Origin: Ciona intestinalis
Lineage: Eukaryota > Chordata > Ascidiacea > Phlebobranchia > Cionidae
Length of the DNA: 64,000 nucleotides
NCBI RefSeq assembly: GCF_000224145.3
Contig: NC_020176.2
Location: 4,803,462 to 4,867,461 of the forward strand
Reading direction: 5' to 3'
A program made the position numbers and the translations under genes. Shown here one piece after another: positions 33,701 through 45,773 of the stretch. The notes under the pieces are model-generated. The model did not search any database, was not told where the DNA came from, and saw only the letters and a list, made by a program, of their open reading frames with translations. Within the stretch, counting starts at the first letter, position 1; each line of letters opens with the position of its first letter.

Positions 33701-34356
33701 TCACTGCTTTTAATTTAATGAGTTCTGATCTCAACTTGAAACTGTATATAATGTACATCCAGATACAGTGTACTATGCTGGTATACTGTATACGTTAACT
33801 GAACTTGGACTTTATTGGATACAAATCCGGTTTGCTGTGTAAACTATGCTAACTGGCTGTCAGTTTTTGAATCCTTATTATAGTAGTTCGAACGGAAACT
33901 ACCCGTCAGTTATGTCAGCATAAATTTCCACTAACCCGCATATAAACATATGAAGTAATGCAGGCCGCTATCCATTGCAAATCAACACCTCAGTAGGTGA
34001 ACTCTTACACGCAAGCCGGTAAAGCTATATGTGATTACCAGACGCGCTAGTCTCCCTTCTAAGTTCACGACGCTCGTGAAAAACGGCTACGTTAATATAG
34101 GTGGTGGGAGTTGTGTGGAGAAGACTGCAGCTACCACATTGTCCAAAACACGGAAGTTCATTACACACTGCGGTTATATCAGCGCATGAACAGTTTTGAC
34201 AAAACCTATAACAGTTTTATGTATTCTATTGTAAAATAAAGAAGATTGGGTTTGGTTTCTGTATTGAATCAACACAGATAACCAAATGTAACTTTCTCTT
34301 TAGCATTGTGAAGATTAAGCCAAGATTAATTTCGTAATACTCCACATAGTATAACC

Positions 34357-34853
34357 ATGGAAACCACAAATTTGAACACAAGTGTTTACTATTCCACTGT
34401 ATTTCCGTATTATGACGTCACACAACAACTGGATTACAACGAATGTGCGAATCCTGTGGGATTCCAGAATCCCAATGATTGTGACGTAACAGAACGCACT
34501 GTGTTTGAAATATTGCTTAACTTGCAATTCTGGAATTACCCGGTAAATTAAAAGGCCAATTGGATAAACAGACTAATTGAAAATGAAATGACTTTAATCG
34601 GTGTACTATGATTTAATTTTTCCTTGGGTTTATATTCGCGAACAGTTTATTTAAATAACTGCAATCGTAGGGGTTTCTACATTTACTTGTGTTATAGGAC
34701 ATTAGATACTAATTTGGGAATAGATTGTTTTATTCACAGTGCGACTTAACGATTCTGGCGCGTCGAAAAATAAGTTTTATTGAAATAAATTCCAACAAGA
34801 ATATGGATAGCTCCTTGCTACCAACTTGTGAACAAATAATTTCACGACTTTAA
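34357..34853 (+). CDS. Possible two-exon gene for a 99-residue protein
   Basis: Exon 1 (34357-34542) starts with a strong context (ACCATGG) and has 62 codons ending at CCG|GTAAAT. Exon 2 (34740-34853) follows a very good acceptor (TTGTTTTATTCACAG), is in phase and adds 37 residues before TAA. An AATAAA-like site (GAAATAAAT) lies within exon 2. The predicted N-terminal half is Tyr/Asn/Thr-rich and acidic; the second half is basic. No signal peptide or known domain. A pyrimidine-rich TTTCTCTTTAG at about 34296-34306 could be a spliced-leader acceptor. Unknown function. Confidence 0.35.
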
Positions 34854-34934
34854 CCACACGCAGCGCTGCGGTGAAACACAGTTGAAACACCTAATTGGCG
34901 CTGTAACTAACTGTCTAAACACCAACAAACCAAA

Positions 34935-35290
34935 AACGATAACACTTATCCGTACACTGCAATAGCTTCAGCAACTCAACTGTGGGCATGAGAGTGGCAA
35001 CCATAGATAAGTCACTCAAGTTCCCCCCACAAGGATATAAATGACCAAACCAACCAAAAGTCATGCCTGCTTATCCACACACTGCAATAGCTTCAGCAAC
35101 TCGACTGTGGGCATGGGAGTGGCAACCATGGATAAGTCACTTAAGTTCCCACCCACGAGGATATAAATGACCAAACCAACCAAAAGCCATGTCTGCTTAT
35201 CCACACACTGCAATAGCTTCAGCAGATTGACTGTGGGCATGGGAGTGGCAACCATGAATAAGTCACCCAAGCTCCCAACCATAAGGACAA
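34935..35290 (-). repeat. About 120-bp minisatellite (family E), reverse orientation
   Basis: Three units carrying TTATCCACACACTGCAATAGC, GAGTGGCAACCATGGATAAG and AGGATATAAATGACCAAACC; the inverse of 24230-24555. Confidence 0.9.
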
Positions 35291-35383
35291 ACTATATCCG
35301 TCACAAGTTTAAACTTTATTCTACTTTTGCATGATCACCAGAAAATCAAAATATATTGCACTGTACATTTGTACCACCATTAC

Positions 35384-38300
35384 CTAATCTCTCAGTGATA
35401 AATATGACATTAAAAAAGCAACAACAACAGCAACACCCGCAGCAACAAAACCTAAAAACATAAATATCTAATTAAGAAAAGAAACAAATAAACAAAAACG
35501 ACGTCTATATAAGATCTACAGAAACCTATACAGGTTTTCTAAAGTTAGAAACACAACAACCATTAAGATTAGTTTGTGACCACTGTACATACATTTTATT
35601 CCCCTATTTAGAAAGTTTTAAAATGTTTGTAAGATTCCTCAAATCGTGTAGAAGGGAACTTTCAATATTTAACAAACATTTATGAAAGTTTTTTTGTTGT
35701 AAAATAAAAGATGTTAAATAAAATGTGACAAAAACAGATACAGAATTAACTAAATAGAAACAAATATAATAATTTACCTTTAGTGCTTTGTAATAGGGAC
35801 ACTTCAGCTTCATCTTTAGGACTTTGAGATCCAGTTTGGGACGAAGATTTTTCAACGTTCTCCTCTTCATTGGTGGTGGTTGTATCATCTGTTGTATATG
35901 TTGGTTGGGTTGTCTCTTGGGTTGGAAGGTCTGTTGTTCTGGTCGGTTCTAGTTGATCAAATGCTTCGGTTAGGTCTTCTGGTGTTTCTTCAATCTCTGG
36001 CTCAGCTTGTATACTTTGAATCAAGTTTTCTGGAAACTTCTCAGCTTCAGAGTGAATGAGATCTTCTTTTACATCAGGGCTAAATGTTTCCTGGAAAGTT
36101 GTAAATGTAAATTATGGGGATATGTGACTTATAATGTAATTAATATGCACAGTATAAATATAACCTGGTACACTGTCCACTTATAAAGTTGGTTATTAGT
36201 TATTACCCAACACGGATGGTGGTACAGTCATTTGTGTTTTAGAACAATATTTGTTAAGTGACTTGCTTGTTCAATCTACAGCATGAGCAAGCCTATCACT
36301 ATCCTCATCACTTTGTTACTTCTGCTACCAGGCATAGTATAAATAATATTTTAGTTGCTCATCCGGTATAAAACGTATTCTGTTTCAAACGTTCATCTTG
36401 CCAACTAAAATATTACTTGTACTTTCGTACCATCCAATAAACACAAGTACTCACCCTTATTCTATCCACCCCTTCAGCAATCGGTTCATTTCGGAACAAA
36501 AACTCAGAAAACAAAAAATTCTCTGATTCTCCTTCAGTGAAAAGTAATCGCTTTGGCAATGCAATGTCTGGAATAATAAAGATATTAACTAATACATTTG
36601 TATACCCCATATTGATATATGAAGAATAACCAGAACATTTGGAAACAAGTGCTAAAAAATACTCAACAGACCAACAAACAGTGTATTAAAAGATACATAT
36701 TTTGTTTAAAATGACATCATCAGTCTCTTATTTATATAAAATCTTATTTCGTTTCATGAGCTCAAGATTAACGCCAGATTAATGAAAATCAATGATCATC
36801 ATAGGAAATAAAGACATTTAATTGTATTTTATAAAATACCTAAAGTATTCCAAATTTCTAATAAAGTTGGCATACTTACCCATAGTTGGGCAAAGTTTAG
36901 TTTTGTGATCTTCCAAGTTTTGCTTCAATAAATTATAACGATGGAACAAATTCTGAATGATGTCGCATTTTAATTGCTGAAAAATGAAAAAAACATTATA
37001 AACATATTTAAAAACTTAATTGCAAATTAAAGAAGTCGTTTTAATTCTATCTACTATAATATCATGAAGGCAATTTAAACCAAACCTTTATCCACGAACT
37101 GAAATAACTTCAGCAGCTTGACAGTGTGCAGGGGAGTGGCAACGATATTGATCATAATACCCTACAGTTGTATAAATACAAAGTTTACAAACAAATCACA
37201 TTACATGAACAGCTTCTTCCACTGTCGTCTTGGACGTCGTATACGCCAACCCAGTGATCGTCCCATGAAGATGGACCGAACATTTATGAGATGAAGCTTC
37301 AACTTCGTTTATATCTTCATCGCCCTGAATGGGAACAAAATATGTTTCCATGCAAGGGTGTTATGTAGAGAGGGTGGGGTAGTATAATTAAACTATATCT
37401 ACTTTTTATGTGAAGAAATAGAATGGTGGTTAAATAAAAAAGAGCTATGTGCAAAGATCATAAGACAAAGATTTTTGTGTTATTTTTTAACTTTGAATTA
37501 ACTACCTGCTGCATATGTTTGATAGCATACTTTGCAAGTAATGTGCCATATCAGAACAAGTTGAATGCTGAACTCAGTAAACCAACTATAACTATTTTAT
37601 AAACGGTCCAACCTTAAGTGGCAGATACAGTTTGCAGTGAAAAGTTTTTCCCCATTTTGAAGGATTTGTGTTTTTACTTTTCTTTCCTTTCCCTGAGGAA
37701 GGTTCAGGATCTAGAACATCTTCATTGTTTCTTATGACATCATCAATACAAACAATTCCATTTGTGACATCGCAACTGAATTCGGATAATGAAGTCTAGA
37801 AAATAATGCACAAATAATTTTAATTACTTTTGCTAAAAAAGAATACTTGAAACAAGTTGTACAAAACACAGCCTTCTTATCAGATTTAATACAAACATAA
37901 CAGCTTATGTATAGTAGGGTGGGGAGATAGGACACCTTTTCGTTCTATTGTCTCATTTGGTAGTGAACAAAGAACATTCAAAGAATTATAAAACCATATC
38001 CTCACGATTCCCATAGGCCGTTGTTAATTGTTTAAAACCTAATCAAGATATTTAAATATTATGTGCTAATGGTGTCACGTCTTTCCCCACCCTACTATAT
38101 ATAAGCAACAATTGTCTTTGTTCCCAAACATTCTGTACCTTCAATTCTTTCATCACTTCAGTTAAAGAATCAACGTAAAATAATTTGTCAAAACAAACTT
38201 CGGTTTTCAAAGTGCTCCACCTGGTGGGAGAGTTTACGTATTTCCAATCAGCAGGTTTCGTACCGCTCTAAACATAGAAATAATATTTAAATAAATAGCA

Positions 38301-40093
38301 CCTTGAAAATAGGTTTAATTTAATAATTTATTTAGATATACCGTATTTATAAAGTAAAACTACCCAAACAATTTAAGAAAATATATTCTTTACGTAGTAA
38401 TATTTAGCAGTATCACGAACACATTTATTTGAAGTAATATGTTGTTTGGGTAATGAGCCCTAACCTGGCCTATATCCAAGGTCGGTCACTGAAGAAACTT
38501 ACCCACATAAAAGCAAAGTCTAAATGTCACAATAACTCTTATATACATATTTGACATCAATAAAAGTTAATAATCAGATTGAAAAATTAATAAAAAGATT
38601 ATATTTTAGAAACCATCAAATAAACTACATATTTTATCTGAACACTTTAAGTTATTAGGAAACAATAATCATTGTCAACAAACAGCTCACCCCATTGTCC
38701 AACACATCATATTGTTTACAAGACAAAGTTCTCCCACTAGAAACATCAACATGCAGGGCTGTATACGATAAACTTTCTTCTGATGTTAGTTTCAAACCAT
38801 AACTTGACTTGATTTGGGATAATCTTCGATAAACCGAGTAAACGACCTGAAAATGTTTTGATTGTGGATTTTTTATATGAAACAAGTAAAAAATCAACAT
38901 TTAAGCTAAATTAGTAAACTATAATGCCCACTGTTGTAACAAATAGCAACAGATTTTGTTTGTTTTACCTGTAATATTGGTAAAACCAAGAAAAAAAGAT
39001 AGAATAGCGACACAAAACACACTTGAAAATAAAACAACATCTGCAGAACTGATTGGTTTGACAGCGTGAGCACAAAATCCAACTAATTGACCATCTTACT
39101 TTTCTTAATGCTGTAGCTTCCACTGTTTTAGTATCAGCAACAACAAACACGCCAATAACAGTCACCCCTCCAGGCAACATGTGGGAAACATTGACGGCGT
39201 GGCTGGCAACCCATTGATCATCTAACTTAAATGAGAAAGTTTAAATTTTACATGGGGATGATTTCAAATCAACTAATGTTTTTCACAAACTATTTACTAT
39301 ATGGCTTAACAGAAAATATTAGTTAAGATCTGCTGAGTTTTTTAAAAACTGCTAAAACTTGATAAGTTTTTGGAGAAAGGCTAAATACTATGATGTTGAA
39401 AATAAGATTAAATTTTACTAACATTTTCCATCATATCTGGCAATAATTAAAAAAAATAAAACTATATAAGTCTGTAACATATGGATCTAAACAGACATGG
39501 TAACATGTGGATCTAAACAGACAAACTATATGAGTCTGTAACATATGAAGGTAAACAGACATGGTAACATATGGATCTAAACAGACAGGGTAACATATGG
39601 ATCTAAACAGACAAACTATATGAGTCTGTAACATATGAAGGTAAACAGACATGGATGAAACAATAATATTATTCAAACTTTAAATGCAGCATCTTTGGTT
39701 GGACATTTGATCAAATTGACAACGTAATCTTTGGTTTTTGAGGTCTATAAAGATAAAAATAGATTATCTATATTATCCTGACTGCATTTTACAGTCTTAC
39801 TAAATGATTATATACGCTAAGAATAATATAACTTGTAAAATGCAAATTTTTGGTCTCGCTAATACTAATTGCCAAACTGTTTTTTTTTTAAATTGTGCAA
39901 GTTTCAATAATTAGCATAAAGTTAACGTTAGCGTCAAAAGTTAACACAAAATACTTCGTTGTCGTATTTATTATATATTGTAACAAATGTAACTCACTTT
40001 CCCAATTATAATACCGCATGTCGGTTTCCCAGTTTCCACGATTGTGTTGAAGTATTTGGACAAACTAGAATCAACGTTAATTGTCTTCACCAT
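35384..40093 (-). CDS. ODR4: ODR4 homologue, tail-anchored receptor-trafficking factor (11 exons)
   Basis: Exons on the complement: 39998-40093, 39679-39744, 39100-39225, 38691-38846, 38139-38267, 37613-37795, 37205-37324, 36880-36976, 36455-36567, 35778-36090, 35384-35451; every junction is in phase, 488 residues (human 454). ODR-4 in C. elegans is an ER membrane protein needed for delivery of odorant receptors to cilia; the vertebrate gene was C1orf27. Matching segments: HAVNVSHMLPGGVTVIGVFV (human ATEHASQVSRMLPGGLLVLG), PADWKY, and the C-terminal hydrophobic FVAAGVAVVVAFLMSYLSL, the tail anchor. The exon at 35778-36090 encodes a Thr/Glu-rich, probably disordered segment before the anchor. 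The second intron starts GTTTGA, a weak donor. Confident assignment. Confidence 0.94.
37075..37165 (-). repeat. Partial family E unit in ODR4 intron
   Basis: TTTATCCACGAACTGAAATA ... CAGCAGCTTGACAGTGTGC ... GAGTGGCAACGAT resembles one family E unit, well diverged. Confidence 0.65.
37910..38099 (+). mobile_element. Family B MITE in ODR4 intron, full length
   Basis: TATAGTAGGGTGGGGAGATA ... CCCCACCCTACTATA, about 190 bp, both ends present, inside the intron 37796-38138. Confidence 0.9.
38445..38515 (-). repeat. Partial family C repeat in ODR4 intron
   Basis: TTGGGTAATGAGCCCTAACC then CCTATATCCAAGGTCGG and ACCCACATAAAAGC; worn copy. Confidence 0.65.
39460..39660. repeat. Nested minisatellite, about 90-bp period, in ODR4 intron 2
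   Basis: ACAAACTATATGAGTCTGTA recurs at 39521 and 39611 (period 90), built from shorter subunits with GGATCTAAACAGACA and GAAGGTAAACAGACA. The open frame across it is a by-product. Confidence 0.88.
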
Positions 40094-40474
40094 TGTTTAG
40101 AGAAGCAAAAAGACTTTTAACAATAACGAAAACAAACAAATCGCGATTAATTGTTTACGTCACAATATGCAACATGTGAAACCATAAACATCGTATAAAA
40201 TAGTTTTTATTTATGGGGGCGTTAGTTTATTTGCTTTAAAATTTGATATTCAAATATGTACTAAAACTATTTTTATGGAACAAATATTGTATTTAACATG
40301 TTAGTCTCCACCTATATTCTATATTTACGGTCAGAGATATTTCTATGGCTCTGCTCACGGTCAAGCCGATGTATTACTGAAATATTAAATCAAAGAATGT
40401 ATGAGATAGGCCTACGGTCGAATTCCAAATTCCGGTTTCCATTGCATGCCTAACTGGATAAAGTACCTCACTGA

Positions 40475-41088
40475 TCATGGGCGTCGCCAAGGGGGGGCCT
40501 GAGGGGCCATGGCCCCCCCCAAATTTTGAGTTTTACAGTAATGTTATTGGTGAAAAAATAAAATTAAAGTGTTAAACGTGCTAAACAGTGATGTTCAAAT
40601 GGGGGATCTCGATCCGGTTCCGGATCTTTTTTCTAATTAAAAGAAAAAGAAAGAAAACATTTAAGCCTGTTTTTAAATTTCTTACACATGCTAAATGATA
40701 AAGTGTCAGTCCCTATTATGACGCAAATAATCGCCGTGTGAAATGCTATTATGTCGTAATTAGTTGCCAGGTCAAACAATCGCTATTATGATGGATGAAT
40801 TCACGTGTGAATCCATATTATTTCGTAATAAACAGTCTACCTGCTAGCTAAGAAAAACAAATCTCAAATTTTGTGACAAAAAGGCTGGTGGTAGGCAACG
40901 AATAGAGTTTTAAATGTAGTTGTAGATCGTTGTGTTTTCATGCGGCGTAATTGTGAAAAATAAATGCCATTCACAGTACGCCTTCCCGTGTTTTGTGTTG
41001 TAACTAGGTGGTTTTTCAAACCCAAAATACAACCGTAAAACATTTGGCCCCCACCAAAATTTTAGGCTGGCTACGCCCTTGTCACTGA
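40475..41088. mobile_element. Non-autonomous TIR element, about 610 bp
   Basis: The left end CATGGGCGTCGCCAAGGGGG and the right end GGCTGGCTACGCCCTTG form imperfect inverted repeats; the next bases (CCCCCAAATTTTGAG and CCCCCACCAAAATTTTAGG) also pair. No coding sequence. Class II type by its ends. Confidence 0.72.
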
Positions 41089-41388
41089 TACAGAATATAA
41101 TGAACAGGCTTTTACTAGAAATGTGTGGTCAATATTTTGCGTTGTTTTGCGACAAAATTTTCAGTGAAGTAAATTATAGAACGTTGGAACACAGTAGAAA
41201 GTAGAAGAAAACAGAATCAAATAAAACTTTGACAAAATAAAAAAATAATAGAACAATGGCAACAAATTGTCGCTTGGCGGTCATAAAAAAAGCACAGAAT
41301 AAAATACAAAATACAAATACTCATAGCTAGGTGAAACCTCTGTGATGAAACATCGTTTAAATACCGCTGTCAATTGCACTGCGTCATT

Positions 41389-41587
41389 ATATAGTACGTT
41401 ATGGGGAAGACGGGACACCTTTGACACATAATAACTAAATATCCTGATCGTGTTTTAAACAATTAACAACGGTCTATGGGAGCCGTGAGGATAAAGTTTT
41501 ATACAAAATCGTTAAATGTTTGTTTACTACCAAATTGGAAAAGAAAATAGAATAAAAAGGTGTCCCATCTTCCCCCACCCTACTATA
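41389..41587 (-). mobile_element. Family B MITE, full length
   Basis: TATATAGTACGTTATGGGGA ... CATCTTCCCCCACCCTACTATA, about 195 bp. It lies just past the sulfotransferase stop codon. Confidence 0.9.
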
Positions 41588-41605
41588 TTTTCAATTGCCA
41601 TTCTT

Positions 41606-44600
41606 CTAACGCATCGGAGAATAGCCAAGGATATAAGAGTCATTTTCATACAACCGTTTCAACTTTAACTTAACATTATCATCAATTAAATTCATATGAG
41701 AAGCGACCGTATCATCGTTCGTTAGCACTCGGTGTGTTTCTTTTAAACGAATTTGATCCATTACGTCATCATTTCGCTGGACGTATTGAAGCAATTCGTT
41801 GGACTCTGTCGCCATCTTGCGGAAATCGATGACGTAGTCATATTTTAAAGCGCACGGGTTGCAAAGCTCCACCTGGGGGCGCCAGTGGACGTCTAGTTCA
41901 CCAGGTAAGTTGTATTCGGTAGCTTTAACGATGTGGCTGTATGAAGGTATGGGAGATTACTAAGCACATACATAGTAAATAATAAACATACACCTGCCCT
42001 GGTACAGTGTTGGTGAAAGCTTGCTCAGAGGATAACGACTCGGAGCATGTCACTGCTACCATTGTGGACGTATGTGTCATTGCGCATGAAACTTAACAGC
42101 AATTGCTCCACTCAGTGATTCCCCATGAGTTTGTTTAAATTTTCGGCCATGAAAAATTACGTTTTGCGCAAGTATCGTTAAGTGTCTTACCCAAGGAGAC
42201 ATACGTTCACAATGGCAGCAGCGACGAGCCTTGAATGCGTAACCTCTGAGCTAGAGACAGATACGCCAACCACTGTGCTAATAGCAACAAACCAACCTTG
42301 TAAATTGTTCAAAAGTAAGATTTCCATGTCTAATCGTCACTAGATACTTTCTTAAACGTTCCTGCATGGTATCGTTCATCGAACGTATCCTGACGTCATT
42401 CATTACGTCATCAACACCAACACGACCACGGGCAATATTTCTGTAATTACGTCACAACTTGTAAAAATGATATCGTTAAGAAAATAACTCGTAATAACGT
42501 ATCGTTATGATGACTTGCCAAGGACAAATATACCGCCAATAGTACCAGTATAGAGACCCGAACCCGATACCCTTTGGTTACAATAGAAGCGCCTACCCAC
42601 TGGGTCACGGCGCGGGACGAACTAATTATTTCATAATTTTCCCAACCAAGGACACGTCAACAATTATAACCTGACAATCAAATAACGCCTCACCTCATTG
42701 GAAGGCGTAAACCTTGCAGTAGCTTTGCAGCTTGAACTTTAGCGTATTGTTTGCCAATCTTTTCTCTATAATTCGGGTTTTTGCTTGTAATGAATTTATT
42801 CCTGTAGGCCGAGACCAACCTTTCAAAGGGAGATCTTTTTACGAAGAATTTCGTGTAAGATCGAAGTTTCTCGATCGCCGATTCTTTGCTTACACTGGAA
42901 AAGATCAGAACTTGAATGTGGGAAAAATTGAACGTCATAATATATTAACCATTAAGGTTTAATAAGTCAATAAAAACATAAGGGTCTAAAAACCAACATA
43001 TTTTGTAAGCATGCAAAACATGAACCACTATAGCAGGCGACACAATCAAAATAACGCGCCAATTATTCATATACTTGCGAGCCAGTGTAATTTGGACTTC
43101 AGAGCAATAATTTAAGCCGCGAACCAACCGGTTATAAGCTACCTTAATCATTATAGAGCTTTGGCTAAAGGTTAAGACAAGTAATAATTTAAGCTATATA
43201 ACACGCAGTTACACCTTGATAATCGTTTCAATCTTCGCGCTGTTAAATCCAGGATTGCCACGTTCAATTTAAAAACTTTTTCTTTGTCATTCTCACAACC
43301 ATTCAAGTACCACATGATTCTCTTCCACGTTGTACAAGCCGCCTGTTATGAATTGTTGTGAATTTAAGTAATAATAAATTAAAATAACCAAAATGAATTA
43401 AAATGGTTGCATAAGGTTTAACCAATATGTCCTAACGATCCCGGGTTCGATCTTATGACCCTCGGTTCACAAATTACGTGATTTTTGTAAGTAACAAGCG
43501 ATCGAAATGTTGTTTAAAACTGTCCTATGCAGTAAGTGTTATATACGCGTTATACTGATGCAAAAGTATCACTTACGTAACGTTACATGAATACGTTTAC
43601 GCTGAACAAATCAATGCATCTCTCTTATGTTTAAATACGCTATTATTGATTTCTATTCTGTCTGAATCGTTGTCAAATTACCTTCGGTACAACACACATG
43701 ATCAGTTTATGTTCATCGTCGAATACGAACCGGGAAAGATCTATTCTCTTGTTTATATAATGAGACGATTCGCATCGGGATGAAATTTCCTTTAGTCGTG
43801 TGATGTGAGGCTCTTGTGGTTGGGAGGTCTTCGTATCTGAATCTATACCAGGTTTATATATATGTTCACTGTTTAGTTATAACATGGGTATCTTCTTATA
43901 CACCAAACACATATGATGTATTTATACACCTCATGCTCACTGATGAATTATAACATAAGTGTCTTCTTTTACACCAGACACACATGGTGTATTTATACAC
44001 CTCATGCTCACTGTCAAGTTATAACATGGGTATCTTCTTATACACCAAACACATGTAATGTATTTATACACCTCATGCTCACTGTTGAATTATAACATGA
44101 GTGTCTTCTTTTACACCAGACACACATGGTATATTCATACAGCTCACGTACAAGAAAACACACATGTCAACATATCTTCACCCGAACGCGACACTACGTC
44201 ATAGTGACGTGTTGACATACCCATATTAAGATCGCTGGCGTTCAACCACTTGTTGTAGTAACGAGCTTCGTAACATCTTCGTGACGGCCGTGCTGAAATA
44301 ACAAACGTCGTATGAATATTCCATGTAGTCCAACCGCGGAGAACAACGAAAATTGGAGGTTATTGGAACCAGAATGTTACAATAGATTGAGCGCAATGTA
44401 ATAAAGTGTTTGGCTAGTTCTTATTCGGTGGAGAATTTATAATTAACGTTCTATAAAATAGAACCCATACTGCGCTCTGCGTGTGGGGAAATAGAACCTA
44501 TAGATGCGTTCTGCGTGTGGTGTTTATATAGTAGGGGGGGAGATGGGACACCTTTTCATTCCACTTTTTCGTCCCACTTGGTGGTAAACAAAGATTATTC

Positions 44601-45318
44601 AAAAAGTAATAAATCTGTATCCTCACGACTTCCATAAACCGTTGTTGCTTGTTTAATACACCATTGAGATATTTGCACATTGTGTTCTTAAGATGTCCCA
44701 TCTTACCCTACTATACCACATACGGCAATTACCCAATATTTTGGTATTCTACAATTACGAGTAACAGCATTGGTGTCGTTTTACAACAACGTGTCTCACA
44801 GTTACTGCCCATGTACTATTATGGTTCTATTAAGTTTCAACACATGCTCCAACCGTACGTCAATTGAAGTATTAGATAACTTAATTTTTCTCTTCGGTTA
44901 CAGTAACGAAAGTTAGAATAAAAAGGAAACACGGAAGTAATGGTAAAAATCTACATTCCCAAATGATTTTAGCTTAATATCTCAAGCACTGCACTACGTA
45001 ATAATAGTGATCGAATATTAATACGGATTTGAATTAGAAAAAAGTTCAAATGGGCGATCTAAATGAAATGTGTTACAACATATTATAGTTTAGGGATTTA
45101 ACTAGAAGTATTTCTAAGTGTTACTTACTATGGTTAATTTTAGGTCCAAGGTTCACAACGGATGTTCTATCGGCTTTGTAAATCGTGGTCAATACATTAC
45201 TTCTAGCCTTGCCCTTATACGCCGTATGTATATTGCTATGGTAAGGTATACGTGCAAGTAGAAGCAAAGCAAAAAACGCAACAATACACGTCGCCCATAC
45301 CTTAGACCGCCCTGACAT
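41606..45318 (-). CDS. Golgi carbohydrate sulfotransferase, CHST8-14 family (7 exons)
   Basis: Exons on the complement: 45129-45318, 44221-44292, 43682-43842, 43215-43342, 42694-42894, 42297-42440, 41606-41936; all in phase, 408 residues. A signal anchor (residues 8-22, ATCIVAFFALLLLA) makes it a type II membrane protein. The PAPS 5'-phosphosulfate loop is PKAACTTWKR (human CHST11 PKVACTNWKR) and the 3'-phosphate site is RSPFERLVSAYRNKF (human REPFERLVSAYRNKF). The C-terminal HWRP..ELCNPCALKYDYV matches the family's HW..LC.PC..YD. These enzymes transfer sulfate to GalNAc or related residues of chondroitin, dermatan or N-glycans; the exact acceptor cannot be told. SINE fragments lie in introns 5 and 6. 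Confidence 0.94.
41985..42296 (-). mobile_element. tRNA-derived SINE in sulfotransferase intron
   Basis: Read on the minus strand, GCACAGTGGTTGGCGTATC (A-box-like) and GAGGTTACGCATTCAAGGC (B-box-like) stand at the right end, followed by a body that includes the TAAGTGTCTTACCCAAGGA stretch. Resembles the composite Ciona SINE (Cics-1) as I recall it; name unconfirmed. Confidence 0.7.
42505..42620 (-). mobile_element. tRNA-derived SINE fragment
   Basis: Minus strand: GTGACCCAGTGGGTAGGCGC (A-box-like) and TATCGGGTTCGGGTCTC (B-box-like), then TTGGCAAGTC. About 115 bp, in intron 5 of the sulfotransferase. Confidence 0.72.
43860..44150 (+). repeat. 71-bp minisatellite (family D) in sulfotransferase intron 2
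   Basis: About four units of the same repeat as at 27085, more diverged; GTATTTATACACCTCATGCTC recurs. Two unit types alternate (TACACCAAACACATATG and TACACCAGACACACATGG), so the local unit is a dimer. Confidence 0.9.
44525..44715 (+). mobile_element. Family B MITE in sulfotransferase intron
   Basis: TATATAGTAGGGGGGGAGAT ... CCATCTTACCCTACTATA, about 190 bp, in the intron 44293-45128. Confidence 0.88.
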
Positions 45319-45576
45319 TATCTACCTTCACATGTCTATGAAAGGAAGCAATTTCGCTCAAAGTTACGAACATAAACGTGGTTATGACGTACAATTATGA
45401 ACGCGCCAGGGGCAATATGACGTCACAATGGTATTTAACAAAACGATGACTAAAAAACAAACAAAACCGCTTCACCGATAACAGGGCGACCGCGCGTTAT
45501 AACATACCAGCAACTCCCATGCGAATACAGGTTATGCCTGAGTGCCCAACCTGCCACAGTAACAAGTTACAACATA

Positions 45577-45773
45577 AAGTACTGTGGGGTAAGATGGATA
45601 TCGTGAGCACAATTTAGCAGTCCTGTTTCTTGATCGTATTTTAACAATTAACAACGCTCTTTTCTTTTCATGAGGTTACGGTTATATAATTCTATAAATA
45701 TTCTTTGTTTATTATTAAATGGGATGATAAAAGTTAATAAAAACATGGACCATCTTACCCCAATCTATTATAT
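45577..45773 (-). mobile_element. Family B MITE, second subfamily
   Basis: AGTACTGTGGGGTAAGATGG ... CATCTTACCCCAATCTATTATA, with TTAACAACGCTCTTTT and GTTACGGTTATATAATTC inside, the variant also found at 55111. Confidence 0.85.

Larger units (their letters stand above)
27601..34356. other. Gene-poor stretch of 6.7 kb
   Basis: No recognised protein. It holds a family C fragment (27676), a promoter-like CRE/TATA site (28772), a MITE remnant (29327) and one unassigned ORF (30281-30787). From about 29.8 to 34.3 kb repeats are few, so it may be cis-regulatory sequence for the connexin or for unseen genes; this is inference. Confidence 0.4.

Noticed and set aside
39431-39676. 81-codon minus-strand frame
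   Set aside because: Made by the nested minisatellite inside ODR4 intron 2.
42540-42615. A tRNA gene on the minus strand
   Set aside because: A- and B-box-like segments are present but the arms do not form a proper cloverleaf, and similar sequence recurs nearby; a tRNA-derived SINE fits better.
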